Positions 47,850-60,000 of a stretch of DNA of 64,000 bases are shown in pieces (within the stretch, counting starts at the first letter, position 1; every line of letters begins with the position of its first letter). Source of the stretch: Tamarix chinensis (taxonomy: Eukaryota > Streptophyta > Magnoliopsida > Caryophyllales > Tamaricaceae); contig CM060173.1 in NCBI GenBank assembly GCA_030549775.1, forward strand, positions 42,430,110 through 42,494,109. Reading direction: 5' to 3'. The translations under genes and the position numbers were made by a program. The notes below the pieces were generated by a model, which saw only the letters and a program-made list of their open reading frames with translations, was not told the origin of the DNA and made no database searches.

Positions 47850-48320
47850 GATAAGTCAATTGGTCCCTGAGACTAGTCGATTGGTTGGGTTGTACCAAAC
47901 CTGGATCAAAACATCACTAGAGAACTAGTCGACTAGTTGGCCTTACAGATCAACTATTTATGGGAACTAGTTGACTGGCTTGGTCCAACTTATCTATGGG
48001 TCTAAGCATAGGCCATCCTATTTTGGTCTATAGGGAAAGCTATCGATGTGTTTGACTAACCAATCGATTGGTTATGGAAACCAATTGATTGGTTTGATCA
48101 AATGAGTTAATGGGTCTAAGCAGAAACAAGCCTTGTTAGTTTGTAGGAACACCAATAAATGGGTTTGACCAACTGATCTACTATTTACCAAAACTAGTTG
48201 ATTGGTTTATCAAACCAATCAAATGATCTTGTGATTAACCTATCCAAAACATCAAACCATTAGAATGCTCGCAAAACCACTTGATGGGTTTGAGGAACCG
48301 ATCGATTGGTTTGGGTAAAA
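47850..48320 (+). repeat. Palindrome-rich repeats (ACCAATCGATTGGT type) in element D
   Basis: Repeated words such as AACTAGTCGACTAGTTGG and AACCAATCGATTGGTT, the latter a perfect 16-base palindrome at 48058-48073, with GGTCTAAGCA linkers. Similar words reappear at 50,160-50,280. Confidence 0.75.
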
Positions 48321-50440
48321 CACTACCCAGATCTATATAACACACACCAAAATTCACCACACTTTACCATATTAATCCTGCCGTGCTTCTATGCTAAAAA
48401 AAATAAAAATATAAGATGCCCATATGGAATCACATGGATATATGGTAATGTACATATTTAAACAAATTATGCACTAGCAACCCATTTTATGCTTAAATTC
48501 AGAGAATTGTGACAACACTAACTTGTGAAGAATTACATCACATGCTTATACCATGGAACACAATTAGATCATATTCATATAAGCATCAAACACATGGAAC
48601 TCCAACATACCACAGAAGCCTAGTTATGTTAAAGATAAGAATACCTTATGAAAAAATAACCTAAGCAAGCACACATGGTCAAAAACAAGGGGAAAGAAAT
48701 GAGATTCCTAACAACATTAAAGTTAAGCTTTATGTTATCACATTCAACACCAATCATTCACGCATATCATAAATTCATCAAGAAACTCAGAAGGCCACAT
48801 ACTACTAACTCAAACATCATATGATTCATGGTTAGAAAGGTACAGTGATGGAATTAATTAAGCATATAGGCATGATTAATACATAGAACCCCTATAATCT
48901 TATTACTAAGATAACTTATGATATAAATACATGATGCACTCTTATGACCAAAGCTCCATGTGATGTGCCTTATCTCATACTTGCAACCATCCACATTCAC
49001 AACACATTGTTTACTATATCACAAATCTCTTAGATCATACTTTGCCTTGGGAACATACCAAACTCAGAGGTGTTAACTAGTGTAAACATGGACACCAAAC
49101 CTCATTATAGAATGAATAGTTATCTTACCTCAAGGAAAATCTTCTAGCAAAGAGAGAGTACTCCTAACTCAATGGCTTGCTATAAGATCCTTACTTATCT
49201 AAGGAAATCAAGGGTCCAAAATTGGCAAAACATACTTTTAAAAATTTAATTTAAACAATATAAATAGAGAATAAAGATAGAGGTGTGAACTCTCAACCCG
49301 TTTCCCATAAGACAAGTAACCAAGAGCAGCACGGAGTAAGAAATCTTGAACTCTCTCAAAAATTTAATCTCCCTTTATTCGTAACAAACAAAGAGGAATT
49401 AAAGTAAAGATTTAAAATAAGGGAAAATTGAATCCAATTGGAAGAATAAGGGCCAAAGTCTTTGGCTCTCTACTGAAATAAGAAAAAGGGAAGGAGAGGA
49501 AAGAATTCCTCCACACTTAGCAAGGTGTGCCAAAGGAAGAAGAGAGGAAGGAATAACAAGAGATTAGGTGTTAGTAAGGATCATAATTTGAGACCAAGAG
49601 GAAAATCATGGTTCTTCATAAATAAAGGAAGGGAAAATAGAACACCCAACACTTAGAAAATTTTAAGGAAGTGAGAGTAAGTGAAGAGGGGTTTAATGAT
49701 TGTGTGTAAGGAGGAGAAATAATTAGATAAGGAGAGTTAGAAAGGCTAGCTAGTCGACCATAAAGGAAGGGGAGAGAGGATAGGAAGTTAACTTCCAAGG
49801 ATGGAGTAAAATATTGTATATAATTGTGTGAAAGGAACACATGATGCAGTATGGGGTAGGAGGGTTAAAGTCAAGAAAGAGAAGACCAAGATAGAGTATC
49901 AACAGTGTGAGGAGTCCTGCTTGAGCTAGAAGTGAGAGGAAAAAAGGTAAGATGAGAAAGGAAAAGGTGGTAGGTGAGGAGAAAGTACTTCAAAATGGTT
50001 TTTGGGAAATTTTTATCTAAATAAAATCATATAAAGATCTAATTAATGTGAAAATAATCCCAAAAAATCAAAATATGCTAATTAGCATACAAAGAATATA
50101 ATTAAGAGTTTTCATAAATAGTGGAAAAAGAATCGAAGTGAAATAGAGAAGGATTTTGGAATCACAACCTAACCAGTCGATGGGTTTGGGAAACCAATCA
50201 ACTGGTTGTATGGGAAATGGAAATGAGGATTGTTGGGCATACCATTTGGCTGGTTTGGAACACCAGTTGCTTGGTATTGTTGGAATCCCACATTTCCCCC
50301 TAAATTCCAATCACTTTCCAAAACAAAGACCATTGTATTTTATATAAACATAATTGTAAATATATTTTTAAAGAATTTTAGGATGGAATTTATAGTAGGT
50401 TAATATTATTCTGATAATAAAATATTATACGATGATTACT
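48321..50440. other. Remaining body of element D and adjoining DNA
   Basis: AT-rich DNA to about 49,430, then a purine-rich block to about 49,980, then AT-rich DNA. No gene is seen. The junction between D and the sequence that received the Copia element (50441) is not defined. Confidence 0.4.
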
Positions 50441-51146
50441 GTGAGCTTGTAACTCATATTTGGTGTGAAGAATAGTTTGGATTGGTGTGTTAAGTGTTTC
50501 AGAGGAATTTGGAGCAGAACTATGAGCTATTCTAGAATGATGTGAAAATTTTACCTTGAATAAATTATAATTTGAAACTTTTTGAATATGAAAGTTGTAG
50601 ATATTTATGTCAGCTTTCCAACACATCAAGAATCCGCTCAATTGGAGGTAATATGAAAAAGTTGTGGCCTAAATACTGGAGACTATCAAAGCTGGAAAGA
50701 AACGCAAGGGGCTCGTGTTTGTGAAACACGATCTGTGTTTTTTCATTAGGATAATATGTTCTATTTCCGTAAGAGGCCTAGAGACAGAAAATAAACATGA
50801 GGGTACCGTGTTTATTAACATGGTCTGCGTTGTTTGGTTTTTTCGCTCCGCCTCGGTTTTCGCTAATGATAGTTTCGTATAGTATAAATACCATGCAATT
50901 AGAACCCTAATCGAAGAGCAAACGCTGTCTTCTTCTCCTGTTGAGTTCTCTTGTAATTCCTTGATGAATTGAGTGATTTAAGTGAGAATTTATTTGATTT
51001 TCTTTGTAATCACCATTACTTCACATCAATAAGATCATCTATTTCCCCAATCTGTGTTCTTGAGTGTTCATCTCTTCTAAATTCTTGTGTGTTCTAATTG
51101 ATTCTAATTAGATCTTATTTTTTCGAATTGGTATTGATCCACAACA
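50441..51146 (+). repeat. 5' LTR of the Copia element
   Basis: It begins TGTGAGCTTGTAACTC and ends GGTATTGATCCACAACA. It includes a TATAAATAC box at about 50,882-50,891, followed by CATGCAATTAGAACC, likely the element promoter. It pairs with 60208-60915. Confidence 0.92.
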
Positions 51147-51149
51147 AAT

Positions 51150-51161
51150 TGGTATCAGAGC
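51150..51161 (+). other. Primer binding site for initiator tRNA-Met
   Basis: TGGTATCAGAGC, three bases after the 5' LTR, is the standard plant Copia primer site, complementary to the 3' end of initiator tRNA-Met. Confidence 0.92.
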
Positions 51162-51177
51162 GAGGTTCGTATTCGGG

Positions 51178-51930
51178 ATGTCTACAATATTTGATATAGA
51201 GAAGTTTGATTGGTCTGTGAATTAGGCTTATGAAAGTTGAAGATGAAGGCGATCCTAATTCAGAATGGATTGAAGAAGGCGTTACTCGAGATATCGAAGA
51301 AGCCTGATTCAATGAATGATGAGAAATTCAAAGAGATAGATCAAAAGGCCCTTTTCACTATACAATTGTGTTTGTCTAATGAGGTCTTGCATGAGGTGGC
51401 TAAAGAAACAACAACGTCATCCCTATGGCTCAAGCTGGTGACGAATCATCTGTTATTGAAGAACAAGTTGCATGAGTTAAAATTAGGTAAGGGACAATCC
51501 CTAAAATCTCATCTTGATGAATTTGACTCTATAATTATGGATCTGAGAAATATACATGTTAAATTGGAGGATGAAGATCTTGCTATTACATTGTTGTGTT
51601 CTTTGCCTACTTAGTAAAAACATTTTTGTGAGTCCATACTGTATGGGAAGGATGATGATTTGGTTCTTGATGATGTCAAGACTGCCCTGCTATAGTGGGA
51701 TGTGATTGAGAATTAGTTGACTAGAGGTGGTTCTAGTGACTCACATAGTGAGAGACTTGTAGCTAGGGGCACATTTCAGGAATAGGGTTTTAATGATAAG
51801 AAGAAGAAGAGTAGGTCGAAGTCAAAGAATAACAAATCCAAGAATTTCATGTGCTATGGATGTCATAAGAAGGGTCATATCAAGAAGTTTTGTCCTCATA
51901 GGATATCTGGAGATAAATTTGGTGAATCAT
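51178..51930 (+). pseudogene. Copia gag, broken
   Basis: It starts with ATG 17 bases after the primer site (MSTIFDIEKFDWSVN) and shifts frame near 51,230, where AILIQNGLKKALLEISKK continues. The UBN2-type body (LWLKLVTNHLLLKNKLHELK, SHLDEFDSIIMDLRNI) leads to an intact CCHC knuckle (CYGCHKKGHIKKFC) at 51852-51893. Several stops interrupt it. Gag would form the particle that packages the element RNA. Confidence 0.88.
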
Positions 51931-52981
51931 CTAGCACAAAGGATGATGCTACTATAGCTCAATATGATAGTGATGGTGATGTGTTAACTTTCACTGATAG
52001 TCAGACCAAGATTATGGATAGGTGGATCTTTGACTTTAGATGCTCTTACCATATTTGTCCCAATAGGAACTAGTTCCATACTTACGAGATGACTTGAGGG
52101 GGAGTAGTTTTGATGGGTAGATGTTGCATGCAAAGTTGTTGGGATTGGGACAGTGAAGGTGAAGATACACGATGGTGTGGTAAGAAAACTTTCTAATGTT
52201 TGACATGTCCCTAAGATGACCAAGAACTTTATTTCATTGAGTTCTTTGGATTGTAATGGATATCATTGTGTGATCAAGGATGGCATGATGAGGATTACTA
52301 GAGGGGCTCTTATTGCAATGAAAGGTAAGAGGATCGGGACACTGTATGAGCTTGTTGGTTCCATTGTTGAGGGAGTAGCTGCGGTAACATCATCGAGTAT
52401 GTTTGACTTGGATGTTACTAGACTTTGGCGTATGTGACTTGGACACATGAGTTTCAAAGGCTTGACTGAACTCTCCAAGAGAGGGTTGTTCGATGGGAAG
52501 AGTACAGGTACTATGGATTTTTATGAGCACTATGTGTTTGGCAAGCAGAGGCGGGTTAGTTTTTCAAAGGCTACATATAGTACAAAAGGGCCTCTGGATT
52601 ATGTTAACTCTGATTTGTGGGGTCCTGCAAGGGTGGTTTCCAAGGGTGGTTTGCAATACCTACTGACATTTATTGACGACTTCTCTAGGCAGGTATGGAC
52701 TTATTTTATTAAAAATAAGAATGATGTCTTTGAAATTTCAAGTGTTGGAAGACTTTACTAGAGAAGCAGACTGGGAGACAAGTGATGTGTCTTAGGATAG
52801 ATAATGGCCTTGAGTTTGTGGAGCGTATTTTCACTGAGTACGGTGAGGACCATGGTATTGCTAGGCATCACACTTGTGTTGGAAGACCACAACATAATTG
52901 TAACACCCCCAAATTTCACTCCTGATTTTTTTTAAAGAATAAAGTGGAAGCTAGGAGAGAATTTGGAAAATGTTACCGCCA

Positions 52982-53026
52982 CATCTAACACAAGATAAAT
53001 GTCAACCGTCTATCTTATGTTAGATG
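52982..53026 (+). repeat. Conserved stem-loop near the head of element 3, different sequence
   Basis: The arms CATCTAACACAAGATA (52982-52997) and TATCTTATGTTAGATG (53011-53026) pair at 15 of 16 positions. The flanks TGTTACCGCCA and CAAGGCTAAAA match elements 1 and 2, but the arms themselves do not. Confidence 0.8.
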
Positions 53027-53713
53027 CAAGGCTAAAACCTGTCAAACAATTAAATCCAAATTTTAAAATCTTAGCATATTACGAGAAATTGAAAGTCAAT
53101 TACAAAGCCCTTGGAAATTTAAACACAACACTTGTAACTTCTAAAGATGAATATAGTTAAACAAAACAAATCCCGAAGGATCAATATCCAGATTGCCTAC
53201 TCACTCAAGTCAGGCCTTCCACCCCAAAACAATATCTGATCTTAAATCTGCACAAGAGGTTTGCTTCCCACCATCAGTGGATTATCATAGGACCCATTCA
53301 ACCAAGGTAATATCAGTACGGGTCCAATACTGAGTAAATCCCACTACCTTATCTTATGGGAGAGACGTAAACTATAACATCAAGTGCATATTAAATCCTA
53401 GTACAACACGTTGATATAATATCATGCATATTTACAACCCACAACATGAATCTTGCCATACACCTATAGTAACATATGAAACATATGTAACATCCCATTT
53501 AACATATAAGCGTGGTATAACCGAAATATAAAGTGGCTCATGCTCCTCAGGTAGGAATAATCCATATTATTGAAAACTCACTCACGTAAGCAGCATGTAG
53601 TAATATAGATAATAAAAGCTGACCATGGTCCAATTAGACTTATTTTCTTTTGAATCTCTGTTAAATGTAGTCATCTCATACCACAATCTTTATTAATCCA
53701 CGTGAGTACGGAA

Positions 53714-54065
53714 ACCCCACTATTATATCCGGTGGACCGGAATACATACACTTAGGGCAGAACGCTCCTGACCACTATTATTTGCTGGTGGACCGGTCTC
53801 CAGGGCAGAACGCTCCTGGCCACTATTATTTGCCGGTGAACCAGTCTGGCCCCGACTCACATGGTGTTTCACTGTAAGTACTTAGTGTATTTCCCATGGC
53901 TTAGTTTATTTACTTGAGCTCGGAATCCCCCACTATTATAGCTAGTGGACCGGAAATCATGCAGGGCAAAACGCTCCTGACCACTATTGTTCGTCAGTGG
54001 CACGGTCTCCAAGGCACCCCGGCTCCTGGCCACTATTATTTGTCGGTGGACCGGTCTGGGTCCGG
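53714..54065 (+). repeat. Hairpin unit array of element 3
   Basis: Six CCACTATTAT..GTGGACCGG-like units start near 53718, 53773, 53820, 53930, 53982 and 54031, with AGGGCAGAACGCTCCTG spacers. The array is close in sequence to that of element 1, although the stem-loop arms differ. Confidence 0.85.
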
Positions 54066-56639
54066 CTCAACATCTTGCTCTTTAAGTGATTAGTGTCTTA
54101 ACATATCTTATTTGAAAGTGTTTTACCCTTAACATGCATGGCTAACTATATCCACACTTATCCTCCTAGGAGGGCCCATCCCATATCTTAGGACGCTTGC
54201 GCCCCTTATCACACCTCGATGTTTACTTCCCCTTTACACTTACACATAATGAAAACCAACTCCTAAGGGTGTGGGTTAAGGCATAACACCTCGTGACATC
54301 CACTCTATATGCTATCTCCCTTTAGGGTTTTCCCTTAGAAACCCTAATTAGACCTATGTGGCCCAACTTTCTCTCACTTACACTACCATTACTCCATTTA
54401 TCGCCCCACACCTCATCTAATTAAATCTAATCCCAAATAATATTACTTTACCCATCTATTTCACCTGTGACCCTAACACCCTAGTTGGCCACTTCAACCC
54501 TAGTACCTTTCTTCTCCCACAAGTAACCTCTCCTTTTCACCCAATATTTCTTCTCTCCCATAATACCCATAATCATTCCTTATAACATAAACTCTCACTC
54601 TCAACCTGCACCTCATTCACCCTTAATCATTTTTACTTTCGCCTTTTTTTTAGATTACTAATTCTTCCCAAAACCCTAATCGGGTCCCTTACACTCCCTT
54701 TAGCAACTCACTTCCCATTTATTTCTTTTTTTTCTTTTCATCTGCATGTCATAATAATAATCACCCTAGCATGCATGTCTTAGAAGGTTACATCATGTCA
54801 CAACACATCATAATCACCACATATGGATATCACATTCATGTCATAAGAAAAACACATACCACATACCTTAACTCCAAGCTGCGCTACGCATAAAACACAT
54901 TAAGGATAATCATGTGATACACAACAGGACATGGTATATATACAAAGCATCTAAGGCATGCAAGTCACATAACACGTAGGGTCCTTAGCCACATCCTTAC
55001 GAAACACCCATAAGTAGAGGTAAGTGGAGACTTACTTGGATCCGAAGCTAGCTAAGCGAGATAAGAGGGAGAGAGAGTTCACTAGTTCGAGGATCCACAA
55101 TAAAGCTTTCCTAGATCGCTGATAGACATCGAAAACTAAGTTAGAAACTATCCTATCGATCAATAATTTCAACTATTATAATTTAATCAATACAAAGAGA
55201 CACAAACTATTTTTCTTGGAAAACGTGTCCAAAACTTAGGACTTAAAAGCATAGCTCTATTAAGATTTAAGATTAAATATAAATAAAAATGGATTAATAA
55301 AAATACACTTAGGACATTTCAAATTAATTTGGAAAGCCCAAGAAAGATAATCGATTATAAGTTAGTTTATCGAAGATAACTTATTCATTAGGTTTTACAA
55401 CTAAATAGGTAAACCAACCATTTGCATAGAACTAAATCCAAACCGATTAGATTAAAACATAACTTAAAATTATTTAAAACCCAAAGACAGAAATCGATTA
55501 GATAAAAGACGCATAGCAAAATCAATTTTATAAAACAACCCTCGAAGATTAGGGTTTTTAATCCCTAAACTACGAATCGACCAAATCACTTCGATTACCT
55601 CAAATTGATAGTTTTAAAGCACAATCAAACCAGTTTTAGATAAATCTAGATAATCAATTTCAACAAAACAATCTTCCGATTAACCCATTCATGATGATCC
55701 GTTTTCAAAATTAGGGTTTTAAATCCCGCGAGACAAACTCGGGTAATTCAAATCAATTAATTCCAATTAAAGGTATTAGAATATAATTAGGATCATTTCA
55801 ACTACTTCTATAAATTTAATTTTAGAAAAACAACTACACAATTAACTAATTTCATAATCTCACTTGAAATCTAGGGTTTTAGGCTCAAAAATACAATTCG
55901 GTTGAATTATACTAATTCAATCAAATTGAATGTTTAGAAATGCAATTAAACAGATTTTATAACATATCAAATAATCAATTGCTGAAAACCAATAAAAGAA
56001 ATACACAATTTAGCACAATTAGGGTTTTTGAGCCCGGAACGTAAATCCATTCAATTCTTGCCAAAACATATCAATTGACAGTTCAGAAATGTAATTAAAC
56101 ATATTCTAATGTAATTTATATAGCCAATTGAATAAAATAACCTGATTACACAATCCAATTTTGACCCACGAGAGTTTTGACCTAAAAATCCAATTCCGAT
56201 CAATTACGCACAATTTTCCCAAATCAACACTTCCAATATAAAATTAAATACATTTTAAACGATATTATAAAATCAATTGAGCGGAACGACTTAATTATAT
56301 GACCCAATTTTATCACACGCGAATTTTGATCTAGAAATTAAATTCCAATAAATTTTGCATAAATTTCTCAATTTGACGATTCCAACATGAAATTAGATAT
56401 ATTTTAAAACATATTGTATAATCAATTTCCCCAAAATAGCTAAATCGAACGAATCCAAAAAATTTGGCATAACCCGGCCAAAAATCCAAATTTTCCAAAA
56501 TTCCAACATAACCATACAATTAACCTATCCAAATCATTCTTGCAGCACATATATACATTATCAAACAATTAAATTAGCTTATCACAACCTAAATCATACT
56601 CAATTAAAAAAATCAATATTAGGGTTTTTTAGAAAATTA

Positions 56640-57045
56640 TACCAAACAAAACCGACAAATCGGGGCAAAGGAAGGCCGGGGAAGCTTCGTCGAGGAACGG
56701 GGACAGCTCACTGGTGGTCAGCAGGGCTTGCCGTGGCCGGACAACGGTGCAACCAGCATGGCTCATCGCCGCCGTGGCCTGTTGCTGTTGCTGCTGTCGC
56801 CCGCTGCTGCTGCCCACTATTGCTCCTGCACGCTGCTGTTGGTTGCGGTGGCTTGCAGTGGCGGTTGGAGTTGTGGTCGGCAACGACTGGTGGAGATGGG
56901 GAGAAGAGGTAGCTGGGGTGTGGGGCTACGAACAAGAGCAAGGCGCAGGGGATGGGAGTGTCGGGACAGGGAAAGAGAAGAGAAAGGAGAGAAGAGAGAA
57001 AAGGAAAGAAGAGAGGGGGCGGCAGGCTGGGTTGCGGGATTTTTT
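56640..57045 (+). repeat. GC-rich low-complexity block of element 3
   Basis: GCTGCTGTTGCTGCTGTC-type and GGAGAAGAGAG-type sequence. Open frames on both strands here are compositional. It corresponds in position to the purine-rich blocks of elements 1 and 2 but is only about 400 bp long. Confidence 0.65.
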
Positions 57046-60000
57046 TTTTCCAAAAACACATAAAACAAAATACTAAAGTTTAAAAATTTATTATTGGAAG
57101 ATTTTATTTAAAATTTATTAAACAAAAATTATTTCGAAACGATCCGAACGCTTAAAATAAATAAAAAGGCTGTATAAAGAATTTTGAAAGTATTTTCGGA
57201 AGAATTTATCAACGAACATAAAAATTTATATTATTTACTGAAATACATTATAAGACCTCGAAATAATATTTACAAACATATAAGAAAATATTCAAGTCAA
57301 ATTCTAACAAACCCAAACTAATTTACATAATTTCCGAAATCGATTTTCCGTAAATCAAAAAGCGTAAACAGAAGAACATTAATTTCAAAAAGAAATTTAT
57401 TAATAATCTCCAAAAAATCATTTTAATTTAAACTTTCCAAAAATATTAACGATTCCTGGAAACGAACAAATTTAAGTCAGAAATATTTTCCACAGATAGA
57501 ATTAGTAAAATAAATTTAACTATTTAAACAGAATTTCCATAATTTGAATAATATATTTCGTTAACAAATTATAACTCCAAAATAAAGTCAAAATTACACA
57601 ACAAGTTATAATGGAAAACAAATCTAAAATATTAAAAATAAAAATACGAGAAAGAACGGAAATACATATTTTTTAACCGAAAATCGAATTTATAAGAATA
57701 TAATAAAATCATTATCATGAACGAATTTATCTAGAATGATTCGTAATGACAATGATTAATTAAATTCAAATATGAATTCGAATCGTCGATAAATCCATAA
57801 AATGAATCAAAATTAAAATAATTTATTGTTTATATTAAATTACGCTAATAAAATCATTAAACTTAATAAATTTGGATTTTAAAAATACGGGGCATTACAA
57901 TAATAAGGTTACTGAGATGATGAATAGGACCCTATTAGAGAAGGCTTGATGCATGTTGTCATAAGCTGGATTAGGCAAGGAGTTTTGGGCTGAGGCGGTT
58001 CAAATGGCAGAATTCCTAGTGAACAAGTCACCCAATCGTTCCATTAATTTGAAGATACCTGAGGAGGTATAGTCTGGCTTACCAACTGATTATTCTGATT
58101 TGCATGTTTTTGGATGTCCTGCCTATTCTTATGTGAATGATGGGAAGCTCGAGCCTAGAGCCAAGAAGTGCATCTTTCTTGGCTATACATCTGGTGTAAA
58201 GGGGTACAGGTTATAGAATCCATCTGCATCTAAGTTTTTGACAAGCAGGGATGTTACCTTTAATGATTCTGTATTCCTCCAAAAGATTGAGTCTTCTTTT
58301 GATAGATTGTCTAAAGAGGTGGAGTAGAAGAATCTGCATGGTGTTATGGATAAGGTGGAGGTAGAGGTTGATTTAGATAAGTCAAACTCTTCTAGTATGA
58401 GACCCACTATTCTTGAAGTGGGTAGATCTAGGTAGCAGGTGGAGCATAGGGGCGTTGCTCCCGATAGACCACGGAGGGTTGTGAAGCCTCTTGTGAGGTA
58501 TGGATTTGAGGATTTAGTAGGTTATGCTTTAGCTAGTGCTAAAACTGTAGTTGATGTATAGGAGCCAGTGTCATACTTAGATGCCATTGTTAGTACTGAT
58601 TCTGCTCAGTGGTGTGCTACTATGGAGGAGGATATGCAATCTCTATGGAATAATCAGACATGGGAACTTGTGAAGGCACCTAGGAAGAAGAAAATAGTTG
58701 ATTACAAGTGGGTGTATAAATTCAAGCAAGGAATTCCAGGTGTTGAGGGACCAAGGTACAAGGCTCATTTAGTTGCACGTGGGTTTAGTTAGATACTTGG
58801 TGTAGTCTATAACGAGGTATTTTCCCCTGTTGTCAGGCATACTTCTATTCGTACTTTGCTTGCGCTTGTGGCTATGCAGGATATGGAGTTAGAGCAATTG
58901 GATGTTAAAATAACTTTTCTATATGGTGAGCACGAGGAGGAGATCTTTATGCACCAACCAAATGGCTTTGTTGTTAAAGGCAAGCAATATCATGTGTGCT
59001 TATTGAAGAAGTCACTATATGGTCTAAAGCAGTCACACAATGGTATAAGAGGTTTGATTATTTTATGATTGAGCATGGGTTCTCCAGGAGTGACTACAAT
59101 GGATGTGTATTCTTGAAGCATTTGGTGATGGTTCTCTAGTGCATCTTTAATTGTATGTCGATGACATGCTTGTTGTAGCAAAAGATCTGTCTGAAGTTAA
59201 CAAGGTGAATACAATGCTGAAGACTATGTTTGAGATGAAGGATATGGGAGTTGCAAAGAAGATCTTTGGCATTGAGATCATCCGAGACCGCAGACAGAAG
59301 CGTCTTTACTTGTTACAAGAGCAATATGTGAACAAGGTGTTGGCGAGGTTTCATATGATTGATGCTAAGCCGGTTAGTACTTCGTTCACTAATCACTTCA
59401 CATTGACTACTTTGGATTGCCCCAAATCTAAAGATGAGGAGGATTTTATGGCCACAATTCCCTACTCTAATGTTATGGGATGCATGATGTATGATATGGT
59501 TTGTACCAGGTCGGATATTGCTCAAGGTGTGAGTGTTGTGAGTAGATATATGGCGAATCCTGGGAAGGCTCATTGGCAAGCGGTGAAGTGGATTCTGAGA
59601 TACTTAAAGGGTGCTGCATCATTGTGTTTGGAGTATAGGAGGTCGAATGATGCATTGACAGGGTTCATTGACTCTGATTATGGTGGAGATCTGATAATAG
59701 GAGATCCACTAGAGGTTATGCGTTTTGTCTAGGTGGTTTGGCAATTAGCTAGAGGTCATCTTTGTAAGATGTGACTGCGTTGTCCACTAATGAGGCTGAG
59801 TATATGGCTATGATTGAGGATTTTTAAGAAGCTTCGTATCTTGGTGGTTTCGTTCATGATCTTAGATTTGGTCATGGTGCTCCTGTTGTGCGTAGCGATA
59901 GTCAAAGTGCTATCTGTTTGGCAAAGCATCAGAATTCTTTCCATCGTCGGACGAAGTAAATTGATATTAGGTACCACTTCATCTGAGGTACTATTATTGC

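Larger units (their letters stand above)
41870..50290 (+). mobile_element. Element D: decayed long LTR-like body, interrupted by element 2
   Basis: Near 41,870 a decayed head (ATTACTCCACTTAAATT) is followed at 41,971-41,990 by GGAGGTGTTACTGCCGCACC and at about 42,030 by GCAAGGCTAAAA, the same landmarks as in elements 1-3. Element 2 cuts it at 42,556. After 47,127 the body continues with an array of repeated units (47,215-47,500), palindrome repeats (47,850-48,320), AT-rich DNA and a purine-rich block (49,430-49,980). The right end is not fixed and I found no target duplication. Membership rests on module order rather than close sequence identity. Confidence 0.5.
52909..57899 (+). mobile_element. 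Element 3: 5.0-kb TGTAA..TTACA LTR-like element inside Copia integrase
   Basis: It starts TGTAACACCCCCAAATTTC and ends ACGGGGCATTACA. The perfect duplication ATAAT (52904-52908 and 57900-57904) lets the integrase frame close exactly across the site. Modules: head, stem-loop (52982-53026), hairpin array (53714-54065), pyrimidine- and CCCTAA-rich DNA (54,100-54,800), a long AT-rich part with recurrent TTAGGGTTTT-like words (55,550-56,640), a short GC-rich block (56,640-57,045) and an AT-rich tail. Unlike elements 1 and 2 it lacks the ATTACC repeats. No coding domain was found. Confidence 0.88.

Noticed and set aside
48058..48095. ACCAATCGATTGGT palindromes as recombinase or attachment sites
   Set aside because: They are multiple, diverged and lie inside a decayed repeat body; no recombinase gene or strand-exchange junction is nearby.
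56708..57076. Overlapping open frames of 83-120 codons on both strands
   Set aside because: They come from the GC-rich low-complexity block of element 3; several overlapping frames being open at once reflects composition.
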